Shown piece after piece: positions 45,332 through 54,423 of a DNA stretch of 64,000 nt (the first letter of the stretch is position 1; every line of letters begins with the position of its first letter). The stretch is from Verrucomicrobiota bacterium (GTDB lineage: Bacteria; Verrucomicrobiota; Verrucomicrobiia; Opitutales; UBA953). The DNA lies in contig JAURJZ010000085.1 of assembly GCA_030831965.1 (NCBI GenBank), forward strand, positions 1-64,000, in the 5' to 3' direction. The notes beneath the pieces are model-generated. The model did no database searches and was not told the origin of the DNA. It saw nothing but the letters and a program-made list of their open reading frames with translations. The position numbers and the translations under genes are program-made.

Positions 45332-45365
45332 GGGGCTGCCCGCAGCGCGGGTAGCCCCTTTTCTT
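45332..45365 (+). terminator. Intrinsic terminator after superoxide dismutase
   Basis: A 12-bp stem with one G-T wobble (45332-45343 with 45347-45358), a 3-nt loop and TTTTCTT end the sod transcript. The T tract runs into the -35-like TTGCCA of the next gene. Confidence 0.9.
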
Positions 45366-45398
45366 GCCAAGCAGGTCGACCGGCCCCAAGGTGACGGG
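45364..45398 (+). promoter_or_regulatory. Putative promoter of exported protein gene
   Basis: TTGCCA (45364-45369), a 17-bp spacer and CAAGGT (45387-45392) lead to a GTG start exactly 29 nt after the first box, a leaderless arrangement. Confidence 0.45.
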
Positions 45399-46295
45399 GT
45401 GTTCGCGCGTCTTCCCATCCTCGCCCTGGGCCTGCTGGCAGGTTCGGCCGCGCTTGGGCAGCAAAAGCCGCCGACACCCAAGCTGACGGGGTACCGGGTC
45501 ACGGCGGAGGGCGGGGTCGAGGGCACCCGCACCATCCGCTACGACGAGAACGGGAAGCCCGTCGACGGCCAGGCGGCGCCCGCGCCGACCCGCCCGGCTC
45601 CCAACCTCACCGGCCAGGGAGCTTCGGCGATTCCCGCGCCCACCCTTGCGGCGCCGCCGGCGCCGGCGCCCACCTCGGCCGGGGAGCCGCGCGGACTCCG
45701 CACCGCCGACGGGCGGCCGCTTCCCTTCAGCGTGACCCGCTCCGCCGGCGGCAAGACCGTCGACGAGTCGGTCGACGCCGACTCCGCCCTGCGCGAGTTC
45801 GGGCGTCCCAACGACCTCCTCAGCCAGCGCTTCCCGACCAACCAGGTCGAACTCACCCTTGACGACCGCTTCTCGACCTCGCGGACCGTGACCTTGGGCA
45901 CCTGGGGCGCGAGCTTCAGCTCGCTCGGAGGCAAGCGGGCCGACATCGCCCTGCGGGACACCCTCGGCGCCGAGGTGCGGGCCAAGGACACCGTTGACGT
46001 CCGCTCGGTCGAGCGACGGGACTCCCCGTGGTCCCGGAGAACCGCCGAGCCCGTCGGTTGGGACGAGCGCGTCGGCGGCCCGGCCGAGCTCGCCGAGCGG
46101 CGGGTCGACGACGCCTCGCTCGCCGGCACCTTCGCCAGCCTGAAGGCCGCCGCCCGCTTGCCCCGCGGCCTCGACCAGCTGTCGATGCAGGACATCAACC
46201 GATACCAGTTCCGACGCGCCCGCTCGACCGAGCCCGGCCTGCCCGTGGTTCGCCCCGGGGGCGGGGGCGAGGTGCGCCCCAGCCGGGGCGACTGA
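45399..46295 (+). CDS. Exported protein of unknown function
   Basis: No family is recognised. The 298-aa product starts at a GTG and has a signal peptide (LPILALGLLAGSAALG). An Ala/Pro-rich, probably disordered segment spans about residues 60-95. The rest is charged and possibly beta-rich (VELTLDDRFSTSRTVTLGTW, AEVRAKDTVDVRSVERRD) with a C-terminal helical stretch (LSMQDINRYQFRRARS). GC at third codon positions supports coding. It sits between a terminated sod gene and the kinase cluster, so it may be envelope-related; nothing firmer can be said. Confidence 0.6.
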   Translation: MFARLPILALGLLAGSAALGQQKPPTPKLTGYRVTAEGGVEGTRTIRYDENGKPVDGQAAPAPTRPAPNLTGQGASAIPAPTLAAPPAPAPTSAGEPRGLRTADGRPLPFSVTRSAGGKTVDESVDADSALREFGRPNDLLSQRFPTNQVELTLDDRFSTSRTVTLGTWGASFSSLGGKRADIALRDTLGAEVRAKDTVDVRSVERRDSPWSRRTAEPVGWDERVGGPAELAERRVDDASLAGTFASLKAAARLPRGLDQLSMQDINRYQFRRARSTEPGLPVVRPGGGGEVRPSRGD

Positions 46296-46351
46296 GCCTT
46301 TTTCCTCGCCGCGGGCGGCAGCGGCGGCTTGGCTGAACCCTTGCATCCAGG

Positions 46352-47554
46352 ATGAGCGACCCCGCCCAACAGCCACCCGCGACCGCGATCAGCGACCTTG
46401 AGATCAAGGACGCCGCCATCATCTTCGAGTCCGTCTGGGGCGCCCTCGAGCGCGAGCGCGGACGGGAGAACATGACCTTCCCCGCCGAGATCCTCTGGCT
46501 CAACGGCGCCCCCGGGGCGGGCAAGGGAACCAACACGGAGTTCATCCTCAAGTCGCGCGACTACGCCAGCGACCCCATCGTGGTCAGCGACCTCCTCCGG
46601 AGCGACGAGGCCCGCAAGCGCATCGACGCCGGCATGCTCGTCGGCGACCGCGAGGTCGTGGAGATCCTCTTCCGCCGGCTCCTCGAGCCGAGGTACTCCG
46701 TCGGCGCGGTGGTCGACGGCTTTCCGCGCTCGATGGTGCAGGTCGAGTGCCTCAAGCTCCTCTTCCGCCGGCTCAACGACCTCCGGGTCGAGTTCCGCAA
46801 CACCCCGCAGGCCGAGCGCTTCCCCAAGTGCCACTTCCACATCCTCGTCCTCTTCGTCGACGAGAACGAGTCGGTGCGGCGCCAGCTGCGCCGCGGCCAG
46901 CAGGCCCTGGCCCACAACGAGCGCGCCCGCGTCGAGGGCGGCGCCCCCGTGGAGGTGCGCCGAACCGACCTCGACCCCGAGGCCGCCCGCAACCGCTACC
47001 GCGTCTTCAAGGAGCGCACCTACGACCCGCTGCAGACCCTCCGGGACATCTTCCACTACCACCTGATCAACGCCCACGGCTCCCTCGCCGACGTCCAGGC
47101 CCGCATCGTCAAGGAGCTCCAGTACCAGAGCTCCCTGGAGCTGGAGGAGGCCACCCACGACCGCATCGCCGCCATCCCCCTCGCCAGCCAGATCGCCCAG
47201 CACGCCCGGCAGGATCTCGTCCGCCGCCTCGACGGCTACGCCGACCGCCACCCCGCCCTCTTCCAGCGCGTGGTCGACCTCATCCAGGAGAAGTTCGTGC
47301 CCATCATCCGCTCGCACGCCATCTCCGGCATCGCCCACGTCAACAGCGAGACCCCCATCTTCGAGGATCCCCTCGCCATCGCCATCTTCATCGACATCTT
47401 CTCGGAGCGGGGCTTCCACGCCGTGGTCGACATCCACCGCATCGAGGTGCCCGAGGCCGTCGACCCCGCCACCGGCCAGATCCGCTGCCGGGTCAAGAAG
47501 GTCTACCGCGTCTCCATCCGCTTCCAGGGCTCGGAGATCCGCCGCGGCAGCTGA
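46352..47554 (+). CDS. Adenylate-kinase-like protein with long C-terminal domain
   Basis: This 400-aa protein has an adenylate-kinase-type core at about residues 45-240: P-loop GAPGAGKGT (52-60), VVSDLL, and AMP-binding DGFPRS (122-127). A short helical N-terminal region and a further C-terminal domain of about 160 residues ([60 protein letters not shown]) are not part of normal adenylate kinase, which is about 215 aa. The C-terminal part is not one I can name. It may be a nucleotide kinase with a regulatory domain. It precedes the ATP-grasp gene by 47 bp. Confidence 0.8.
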   Translation: MSDPAQQPPATAISDLEIKDAAIIFESVWGALERERGRENMTFPAEILWLNGAPGAGKGTNTEFILKSRDYASDPIVVSDLLRSDEARKRIDAGMLVGDREVVEILFRRLLEPRYSVGAVVDGFPRSMVQVECLKLLFRRLNDLRVEFRNTPQAERFPKCHFHILVLFVDENESVRRQLRRGQQALAHNERARVEGGAPVEVRRTDLDPEAARNRYRVFKERTYDPLQTLRDIFHYHLINAHGSLADVQARIVKELQYQSSLELEEATHDRIAAIPLASQIAQHARQDLVRRLDGYADRHPALFQRVVDLIQEKFVPIIRSHAISGIAHVNSETPIFEDPLAIAIFIDIFSERGFHAVVDIHRIEVPEAVDPATGQIRCRVKKVYRVSIRFQGSEIRRGS

Positions 47555-47564
47555 CACCCGCCGC

Positions 47565-47601
47565 TTGCCATCCCGCCCGCCCGCGGCAGGATGACCCTCC
47601 C
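47565..47601 (+). promoter_or_regulatory. Putative promoter of ATP-grasp gene
   Basis: TTGCCA (47565-47570), a 16-bp spacer and CAGGAT (47587-47592) precede the ATG by 31 nt. The gene therefore may start its own transcript despite following the kinase closely. Confidence 0.45.
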
Positions 47602-48990
47602 ATGCCCAACCTGGAGACGCTGCGGGCCCGCCTGCTGGACCAGCCCCTCTTCGAGGGGAAGGCCTGGCGGCTGTCGCCCGAGGCCTGGCCCCTCACCGGC
47701 GCCCAGGTCGCGGAGCTTCGCCGCATCGGCGACGCCTGCCTCGGCTACCACCGCGCGCTCGAGCGCCTCTACACCCGCTCCTTCCAGGACCGCAAGCTCC
47801 TCCGCAACCGCGAGCTCCACGCCCCCTGGATCGCGTCCGTCCTCGACCGGCACAAGCCCGAGGGCCTCGTCGCCCACGGCCGGCACCGCTCGACCAAGGG
47901 CCAGGTCCCGGTCGTGCTCCGGCCCGACCTCCTGCTCACCGACCACGGCTTCGCCCTGACCGAGCTCGACAGCGTGCCCGGCGGCATCGGCCTCACCGCC
48001 TACCTCAACGCGACCTATGCGGCCGACACCGCGGGAGTGGTCGGCGGGGCCGACATGCCCGACCGCTTCTTCGCCGCCCTCGCCGCCCTCGTGCCGTCCG
48101 AGCGCGACCCCGCCGTGGCTGTCGTCGTCTCGGACGAGTCCGCCACCTACCGCCCCGAGTTCGAGTGGCTCGCCGAGACGCTCCGCGCCCGCGGGCGCGA
48201 CATCTGGGTGGCGCACCCCTCCGACCTGATGGAGCTGGGTGCCGACATCTGCGTGCCGGTCGACGGCGCCCCGCGCAAGGTCCACCTCGTCTACCGCTTC
48301 TTCGAGCTCTTCGACCTCGCCAATGTCCGCGGCGCCGACGCCCTCTTCAACGCCGTCGAGGCCGGCCGCGTCGTCGTCACGCCGCCCATGCGCGCCTTCC
48401 AGGAGGAGAAGCTCGGCCTCGCCCTCCTGCACCACCCCCAGCTGTCCGCCTACTGGAGGGAAAACCTTCCCGAGGACCAGCTCGAGACCCTCCTGCGCAT
48501 CGTCCCCCGCACCTGGATGATGGAGCGCACCGACCTCCCGCCCACCGCCGTCCTCCATGCGCCCACCGTCGACGGCAAGCCCATCCGCGACTGGTCCGAG
48601 CTCGCCGAGGCCTCCCAGCGCGAGCGAAACCTCATCATCAAGGCCAGCGGTTTCCACGAGACGGCCTGGGGCGCCCGCAGCGTCACCCTCGGAAGCGACG
48701 TCTCCCGCGAGGCCTGGCTCGAGGCCATCGAGGACGCCCTCGACCCCGACAACGAGACCTTCCACGTGATGCAGGACTACCACAAGCCCGCCCGCCTCAC
48801 CCACCCCGTCTTTCGCCCCGACGGCTCGGTCGGGCCGATGGAGGGTCGCCTCCGCCTCTGCCCCTACTACTTTGTCGACGGCGAGACCGTCACCCTCTCC
48901 GGCGTCCTCGCCACCTTCTGCCCGGCCGACAAGAAGATCATCCACGGCATGAAGGACGCCGCCCTGCTGCCCTGCCGCCAGGTCGGCTGA
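47602..48990 (+). CDS. Predicted ATP-grasp ligase-like protein
   Basis: The 462-aa protein has the look of a circularly permuted ATP-grasp enzyme of the glutathionylspermidine-synthase type. The features behind this call are LTELDSVPGGIGLTAYLNA near residue 120, LVYRFFELFDLANV near residue 233, VTPPMRAFQEEKLGLALLHHP and RIVPRTWMM around 262-310, and NLIIKASGFHETAWGARSV near 345. A substrate cannot be assigned; carboxylate-amine ligation would be expected. It is followed 3 bp later by an alpha/beta hydrolase gene. Confidence 0.7.
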   Translation: MPNLETLRARLLDQPLFEGKAWRLSPEAWPLTGAQVAELRRIGDACLGYHRALERLYTRSFQDRKLLRNRELHAPWIASVLDRHKPEGLVAHGRHRSTKGQVPVVLRPDLLLTDHGFALTELDSVPGGIGLTAYLNATYAADTAGVVGGADMPDRFFAALAALVPSERDPAVAVVVSDESATYRPEFEWLAETLRARGRDIWVAHPSDLMELGADICVPVDGAPRKVHLVYRFFELFDLANVRGADALFNAVEAGRVVVTPPMRAFQEEKLGLALLHHPQLSAYWRENLPEDQLETLLRIVPRTWMMERTDLPPTAVLHAPTVDGKPIRDWSELAEASQRERNLIIKASGFHETAWGARSVTLGSDVSREAWLEAIEDALDPDNETFHVMQDYHKPARLTHPVFRPDGSVGPMEGRLRLCPYYFVDGETVTLSGVLATFCPADKKIIHGMKDAALLPCRQVG

Positions 48991-48993
48991 GCC

Positions 48994-50163
48994 ATGCGCC
49001 GCCTGCTCCTCGCCGTCCTCGCCCTCGCCATCCTCGGCGGAGGTCTTGCCTGGGTTAACCGTCAGTTTCCCTTAGTCAGGATGCCTTCGCCCGGACTCAG
49101 CCGGGCCGAGGCCGAGCAAGCCGCAAGCGCCGCCTGGCGCGAGGTGGCCGAGGCCGAGCGCCAGCCCCTGGCCAAGGAGTGGGCGGAGAAAGCCCTGACC
49201 GTGGACGGCAAGACCCTCCGCTGGCTCGAGCAGCGCTTCGGCGACAAGCCCGCCGAGGGCTGGAGCCTCTTCATCTCGATGCACGGCGGCGGCGGGGCGC
49301 CCGCCCAGGTCAACGACCAGCAGTGGCGCAACCAGATCCGCCTCTACCGGCATCCCGGGGCGATCCTCGTCGCCCCCCGCGCGCCGACCGACACCTGGAA
49401 CCTCTGGCACGAGGCCCACATCGACGGCCTCCTCGACCGCCTCATCGCCGGCGCCGTCATCACCCAGGGCGTCAACCCCGACCGCGTCTACCTTCTCGGC
49501 TATTCCGCCGGCGGCGACGGCGTCTACCAGCTCGCTCCCCGCATGGCCGACCGCTTCGCCGCCGCCTCCATGATGGCCGGCCACCCCAACGAGGCCTCGC
49601 CCCTCGGCCTGCGCAACCTTCCCTTCGCCATCTGGTGCGGAGCCGAGGACAAGGCCTACAACCGCAACCGCATCGCGGCAGAATGGCTGGCCAAGCTCGG
49701 CGAGCTCGCCGCCGCGGACCCCGGAGGCTATGTCCACTCCGGGAAAATCGTGCCGGGCAAGGGACACTGGATGGACCTCGAGGACCGAGACGCCCTGCCC
49801 TGGATGGCCGGCTTCACCCGCAACCCCTGGCCCAAGTCCGTGGTCTGGCGCCAGGACGATGTCACCCACGGCCGCTTCTACTGGCTCGGCTTGCCCGACC
49901 CTGCCATCGCCAAGGCCGGGCAACTTATCCGCGCCCGCGTCGAGGGACAGGTCATCGAGATTCAGTCCGAGGACGTCCGCAGCCTGATCCTCTGGCTCTC
50001 CGACCAACTGCTCGACCTCGACAAGCACGTTGTCGTCAAAGCCAACGGGATGGTCGTCCACGAGGGGCGCGTCCGGCGCCGTCCGGGCGCCATCGGCAAC
50101 TCGCTGGGCGACCGGGTCGACCCCGCGATGATTCCGACCGCCCAGCTGGAGATCAATTGGTGA
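48994..50163 (+). CDS. Membrane-anchored alpha/beta hydrolase
   Basis: This 389-aa hydrolase has an N-terminal signal or anchor (LLLAVLALAILGGGLAWV). The core has the oxyanion region ISMHGGGGAPAQVNDQQW, the nucleophile elbow YLLGYSAGGDGVYQL (Ser), and the catalytic His in PGKGHWMD. A C-terminal beta-rich region of about 90 residues follows. It resembles PHB-depolymerase-like esterases. The substrate is unknown. It likely shares a transcript with the ATP-grasp gene. Confidence 0.85.
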   Translation: MRRLLLAVLALAILGGGLAWVNRQFPLVRMPSPGLSRAEAEQAASAAWREVAEAERQPLAKEWAEKALTVDGKTLRWLEQRFGDKPAEGWSLFISMHGGGGAPAQVNDQQWRNQIRLYRHPGAILVAPRAPTDTWNLWHEAHIDGLLDRLIAGAVITQGVNPDRVYLLGYSAGGDGVYQLAPRMADRFAAASMMAGHPNEASPLGLRNLPFAIWCGAEDKAYNRNRIAAEWLAKLGELAAADPGGYVHSGKIVPGKGHWMDLEDRDALPWMAGFTRNPWPKSVVWRQDDVTHGRFYWLGLPDPAIAKAGQLIRARVEGQVIEIQSEDVRSLILWLSDQLLDLDKHVVVKANGMVVHEGRVRRRPGAIGNSLGDRVDPAMIPTAQLEINW

Positions 50164-50176
50164 CCTCCCATTAGGC

Positions 50177-50211
50177 TTTCCCACCCCCTGGCGGCGCTTA
50201 GGATGGGACCC
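50177..50211 (+). promoter_or_regulatory. Putative promoter of DsbD-like gene
   Basis: TTTCCC at 50177-50182, a 16-bp spacer and TAGGAT at 50199-50204 precede the ATG at 50212 by 7 nt. The expected start falls at or next to the ATG. Confidence 0.5.
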
Positions 50212-52347
50212 ATGCGCCTCCTCGCCCTCCTCGGAGCCCTCCTCGCCGGGTCCCTGCCGGCCCAGGACACGCCGCCCCCCGTGCGCACGAAGGTCGACCT
50301 CGTCTCGCTCGACAGCCACGCCGTCCCCGGCCAGACGCTCCGCCTCGCCTTCCGCTTCCGCTGCGACCCCCACTTCCATATCTACTGGGTCAATCCCGGC
50401 GACGCCGGCGAGGCGCCCAGATGGACCTGGACGGAGGCCGCCGGCCTCGCCTTCTCGCCCGGGATCCGCTGGCCCGGCCCCATCCGCATCGACCTCGCGG
50501 GCGTGCTCAACTTCTGCTACGAGGGCGAGACCCACCTCTTCGTCGACGCCAAGGTGCCGGCCGATGCCAAGGGGACGCTCCGGCTCAAGGCCAAGGTCGA
50601 GTGGCTCGAGTGCGACGACAAGGGCTGCTACCCCCAGGAGAAGGAGGTCAGCCTCGAGATTCCCGTCGGGCCCTCCTCGGAACCCCGCATCACACCCGGC
50701 ATCCAGGCCTCCCTCGACCGCCTTCCCTCCGAGACCCACACCGTGAAAGGCAAGGTGTCCGCCGACGGCTCCTCGCTGCGGCTGACCGAAACCCTCTCCG
50801 GCAGGACCCTTCGCACCGTCCTTCAGCCCGACGAGTTCTTCCCCATCCGCAACTTCGTCGCGCCCTCGACCAAGCTCGGCCCCGTCGCGATGACCGCGGC
50901 GCCCGCCGAGGGAGGCAAGTCCACCGCCCTCGCCATCGCCTCCCTCAGCCTAAAGGACGCCACCGAAGGCCTGGCCGACGGCCCCCTCGGTTACGTGGCC
51001 CTGGTCAAGGACAACCGCAGCGGCAAGTCCCGCTGGGTGAACGTCGCCATCGAGCTCGACGAAAAGCCCTCCTCCGCCGGCGAGACACCCGCCGCACCCG
51101 CCCAGCCTGCCAAGTCGCCCGAGCCCGCCGCCGCGAAGGGCTGGCAGCCCTGGTCCCCCGACGCCCAAGCCAGGGCGCTCGCCGAGGGCAGGACCGTCTA
51201 CATCGACTTCACCGCGCGCTGGTGCGCGACCTGCCAGGTCAACAAGCGCGTCTACGGCAATCTGCCGCTGGCCGCCGACCTCGCCGCGGCGAACGTCGTC
51301 CTGCTCAAGGCCGACTGGGACAAGCGCGACGAGGTCATCCGCGCCGAGCTGGCCCGCTACGGCCGCCAAGGCATCCCCCTCAACGTCTTCCTCCGCCAGG
51401 GAGCCGACCCCGTCGTGCTGCCCGAGATCCTCACCCCCGGTCTCGTGCGCGACGGTCTCGCCGCCTCCCTCGCCGGCAAGCGCCTCGAGCTCGCCGAGTC
51501 CTCCGCCAGCTGGATGCTCTTCCTCGCCTTCGTCGGCGGCGCCATCCTCAACCTCATGCCCTGCGTCTTCCCGGTCATCGGACTCAAGGTGCTCGGCTTC
51601 GCCAGCCAGGCCGGCGGCGACCGCGCCGCGGCCCTCCGCCAGTCGCTCGTCTACGCCCTCGGTGTCGTCCTCAGCTTCCTCGCGCTCGGCCTCCTCATCC
51701 TCGCGCTCAAGTCGGGAGGAACCGCGGTCGGCTGGGGCTTCCAGATGCAATCCCCGGGCTTCGTCCTGGGCACCGCCGCGCTGATGGTCCTTCTCGGCAT
51801 GTCCCTCGCCGGCGCCTACGAGATCGGCACCGGCCTGGCCAGCACCGCGGCCGGAGGCGGCAGCTCCGGCGCCTTCCTCTCCGGCGTCCTTGCCACGGCC
51901 GTGGCGACCCCTTGCACCGCGCCCGGCCTGGGCGCCGCGCTCGGCTACGCGCTCGACGACCGTCGCGGCTCCGCCGAGACCCTCGCCTTCTTCGCCGTGA
52001 TCGGAGTCGGGATGGCCCTGCCCTATGTGCTCCTCGTCTCCTTCCCCTCACTCGCCCGTCGCATGCCCAGGCCCGGGGAGTGGATGGAGACCCTGAAGCA
52101 GGCCATGGCCTTCCCCCTCTTCGCCTACGCGCTCTACCTGCTATGGGTGCTCAGCGCCCAGGTCGACGACGCCGGTTGGGTGCGCGATGCCGGCATCGGG
52201 ATGGCCGTCCTCGCCGCCGCCTGCTGGGTCTGGGGGCGCTGGGGCGCACCCCATCGCACCGACGCCGAGCGCCTGTGGGGTCGCCTCGCCGCAGCCGGGC
52301 TGGTCGCCGCCACCCTGGGCCACCTCTACTGGCACCTCCCTGCCTAG
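50212..52347 (+). CDS. DsbD-like reductase with permuted domain order
   Basis: This 711-aa membrane protein passes electrons from the cytoplasm to periplasmic thiols. After a signal peptide comes an N-terminal DsbD-alpha/ScsB-like domain with Cys102, Cys134 and Cys139. Then, unusually, a thioredoxin-like domain with the active site WCATC (Cys338, Cys341) comes before the membrane part. The membrane domain (about residues 433-711) has the paired cysteines Cys451 (LMPCVFP) and Cys568 (ATPCTAP). In E. coli DsbD the thioredoxin domain is at the C terminus. I chose the second ATG (50212) for a compact signal peptide; an ATG nine bases upstream is also possible. It converges with a 4-bp overlap on the FAD enzyme gene. 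Confidence 0.93.
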   Translation: MRLLALLGALLAGSLPAQDTPPPVRTKVDLVSLDSHAVPGQTLRLAFRFRCDPHFHIYWVNPGDAGEAPRWTWTEAAGLAFSPGIRWPGPIRIDLAGVLNFCYEGETHLFVDAKVPADAKGTLRLKAKVEWLECDDKGCYPQEKEVSLEIPVGPSSEPRITPGIQASLDRLPSETHTVKGKVSADGSSLRLTETLSGRTLRTVLQPDEFFPIRNFVAPSTKLGPVAMTAAPAEGGKSTALAIASLSLKDATEGLADGPLGYVALVKDNRSGKSRWVNVAIELDEKPSSAGETPAAPAQPAKSPEPAAAKGWQPWSPDAQARALAEGRTVYIDFTARWCATCQVNKRVYGNLPLAADLAAANVVLLKADWDKRDEVIRAELARYGRQGIPLNVFLRQGADPVVLPEILTPGLVRDGLAASLAGKRLELAESSASWMLFLAFVGGAILNLMPCVFPVIGLKVLGFASQAGGDRAAALRQSLVYALGVVLSFLALGLLILALKSGGTAVGWGFQMQSPGFVLGTAALMVLLGMSLAGAYEIGTGLASTAAGGGSSGAFLSGVLATAVATPCTAPGLGAALGYALDDRRGSAETLAFFAVIGVGMALPYVLLVSFPSLARRMPRPGEWMETLKQAMAFPLFAYALYLLWVLSAQVDDAGWVRDAGIGMAVLAAACWVWGRWGAPHRTDAERLWGRLAAAGLVAATLGHLYWHLPA

Positions 52348-53381
52348 GTCCTCGTTGCCGGCTCCCGGGCAAGGCTGTACGCGGCGGGTATCGGGGCGCC
52401 CTCAAGTAGGGCCGCGGCAAGCCAGTCGACGGCGCTGGGAGCCCAGACCGTGCCGCGCGGACCGAGGCCGTTGAGGAGCCAGTGGCGGGTTCGCGCGGGG
52501 TGGCGGCCGATGAAAGGGCGGCTGTCGCGGGTGCAAGGGCGCGTCCCAGCCAGGTGGCGGGTCACCTCCGCTGAGACCGGCCGGCGGAAGTAGCCGGCGA
52601 AGCGCCGCAGCAGCTTGTCCCCTTGCGCCGCCGTCGGCGACTCGCCCAGGTCGTCCCAGGCCCAGTTGGTGCCGGTTCGCCAACGTCCCCCGCCCAGGCA
52701 GAGCGCCCAGCCCTCCCGGTTGAGGATGCGGTCCTGAAGGGGAGCGTCCGACACCAGGTCGAGGGCCTCGCCCTTGGCGGGCTGCCAGGCAAGGCCGTCG
52801 AAAAGCCCTCCCGGGAGCGAGGCGCGCCACCCGTCGCACCAGACAACGGACTTGGCGCGAAGCCCCTTCCAGGAGACACCGTCGCCATCCTCCGAAATTT
52901 CCCCCGCCGCCACGCGGTCGCGGATGAGACGCTCGCCCAGCCAGGCCGCGGTCTCATCGAGGAGGCGCGGCAGGTCCGCCCAGGCGCCCCGCATCAATGC
53001 CCCGCCATGGGGATCGTCGAGCTCGGCGTCCAATTCCCCGGGCCCCGAGGTGAGGCGGCGGACGAAGGGCGCGCAGCTCCGGCAATCCGCGCGGCGCATC
53101 CCGGCGGCGCGCTGACCGGCGTCGGCGAACATCCGGTAGACATCGCAGGGCCGGAAGACGCCGAGGGCGCCCAGCGTCTTGCCCGCCCGCGCGAGCAGCG
53201 ACGGGTACTCCGGCGTCAGGGTGAACCGCCGGCCGGTCAGCGGCGTCACCAGGCCGGCGGCGACGCGGGTGGCATTGCCCTCGCCCGGATCGACCACCGC
53301 CAGGCTGGCGCGTCCGGCGAGCCGTCGGGCGAGGAGGGATCCCGCCAGGCCCTGGCCGACGATGAGGACGTCGACCCGCAT
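52344..53381 (-). CDS. FAD-dependent oxidoreductase (DAO family)
   Basis: This 345-aa flavoprotein has the dinucleotide-binding opening VDVLIVGQGLAGSLLARRL and a C-terminal FAD motif (LLNGLGPRGTVWAPSA). The middle (NATRVAAGLVTPLTGRRF; GTRPCTRDSRPFIGRHP) matches glycine oxidase / D-amino-acid oxidase-like enzymes. The substrate is unknown. It is transcribed after the AEC transporter gene with 3 bp between, so it may process an amine or amino acid handled by that transporter; this is inference. Confidence 0.87.
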   Translation of the reverse strand: MRVDVLIVGQGLAGSLLARRLAGRASLAVVDPGEGNATRVAAGLVTPLTGRRFTLTPEYPSLLARAGKTLGALGVFRPCDVYRMFADAGQRAAGMRRADCRSCAPFVRRLTSGPGELDAELDDPHGGALMRGAWADLPRLLDETAAWLGERLIRDRVAAGEISEDGDGVSWKGLRAKSVVWCDGWRASLPGGLFDGLAWQPAKGEALDLVSDAPLQDRILNREGWALCLGGGRWRTGTNWAWDDLGESPTAAQGDKLLRRFAGYFRRPVSAEVTRHLAGTRPCTRDSRPFIGRHPARTRHWLLNGLGPRGTVWAPSAVDWLAAALLEGAPIPAAYSLAREPATRT

Positions 53382-53384
53382 GGC

Positions 53385-54344
53385 TCAGGCGCCGATGCCC
53401 AGCCAGCGTCGCCCGATCTCGATCCAGACCGGGATGGTCAGGGGGCAGACGGCGGAGGTCACCACCGTGCCGCGCAGGGCCAGGGCCACGTCGCCCTTGC
53501 AGTGGCTGACGATGAGGAAGGTGAACATGCCGGCCGGCATCGCCGCCTGCACCAGCATCACCTTGCGGAGGTTGGGGTCGGTCACCAGCGCCGAGGCCGC
53601 GCCCAGGATGGCCGCCGGCACGAGCAGGCAGCGCACGAGGAGGAATCCGACCGTCGCCCTCCGCTGGGCGAGCGGGTTGAAGCCGCGGAGGGTCTCGTGC
53701 AGGTAGATGCCCGTCAGCACGAGCCCCACCGGGATGGCGCAGGCGCCGACATCATGGCAGACCTTGCCCGCCAGCGTGCCGAGCGTGGTCGAGCCGAGTC
53801 CGAGGAAGTTCACGGCGAGGGCGACGGCCAGCGAGATGGTCATCGGGTGGATGAGGTTGCGCAGGACCCTCCAGCCCGAATGGCCCGAGAGGTAGGCCAC
53901 GCCGATTGTCCAGACGCAGGCCTCGACGCCCACGTTGTGGACGAGCAGCACGCCGACCACGTCGCGGTCGAACAGCGCGGCGGTCAGCGGGATGCCGAGA
54001 TAGCCGAAGTTGTTGATGCCGCTCGCGTAGGCGAAGGTCCGCCCCGGCACCCCCGCGCCGATGCCGAGGAGCCGGCCGACCACCGCGCCGATCGCGATGC
54101 CGCCGGCGATCATCAGGTAGCCGGCGCCAAGGTAAAGGAGGGCCGTGCCGCCGCCCGAGATGAGGGGATTGGCATGGACCCGGTCGAAGATCAGCGCCGG
54201 GAAGAAGAGCCAGATCACCAGCCGCATGAGGGGCTGGCGGGACTCGGGTCCGACCCACCCGGCGGCGGCGAGGAACCAGCCGACGGAGGTGACCAGCGCC
54301 GTCTGGGCGAGCCCCAGCGCCATGTCGGGATTGAGACCGGTCAT
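53385..54344 (-). CDS. AEC-family transporter
   Basis: This 319-aa inner-membrane protein has about ten predicted membrane segments and belongs to the auxin-efflux-carrier / malate permease family. Family landmarks are the early FFPALIFDRVHANPL, the central YASGINNFGYLGIPL and the late VLLVQAAMPAGMFTFLI-like region (VMLVQAAMPAGMFTF). The substrate is not predictable (malate, malonate or other organic acids in relatives). It lies 3 bp upstream of the FAD oxidoreductase gene. Confidence 0.92.
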   Translation of the reverse strand: MTGLNPDMALGLAQTALVTSVGWFLAAAGWVGPESRQPLMRLVIWLFFPALIFDRVHANPLISGGGTALLYLGAGYLMIAGGIAIGAVVGRLLGIGAGVPGRTFAYASGINNFGYLGIPLTAALFDRDVVGVLLVHNVGVEACVWTIGVAYLSGHSGWRVLRNLIHPMTISLAVALAVNFLGLGSTTLGTLAGKVCHDVGACAIPVGLVLTGIYLHETLRGFNPLAQRRATVGFLLVRCLLVPAAILGAASALVTDPNLRKVMLVQAAMPAGMFTFLIVSHCKGDVALALRGTVVTSAVCPLTIPVWIEIGRRWLGIGA

Positions 54345-54385
54345 CCCACCTGCCTACCGAGGTCCCGCGGCCGCATCAACACCGT

Positions 54386-54423
54386 TTGCGAAACCCACGC
54401 CCCGCCCCGGTGTCCGAGAACCC
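54386..54423 (+). promoter_or_regulatory. Putative promoter of DUF3500 gene
   Basis: TTGCGA (54386-54391) ends 32 nt before the ATG. No good -10 hexamer is visible. Confidence 0.3.
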
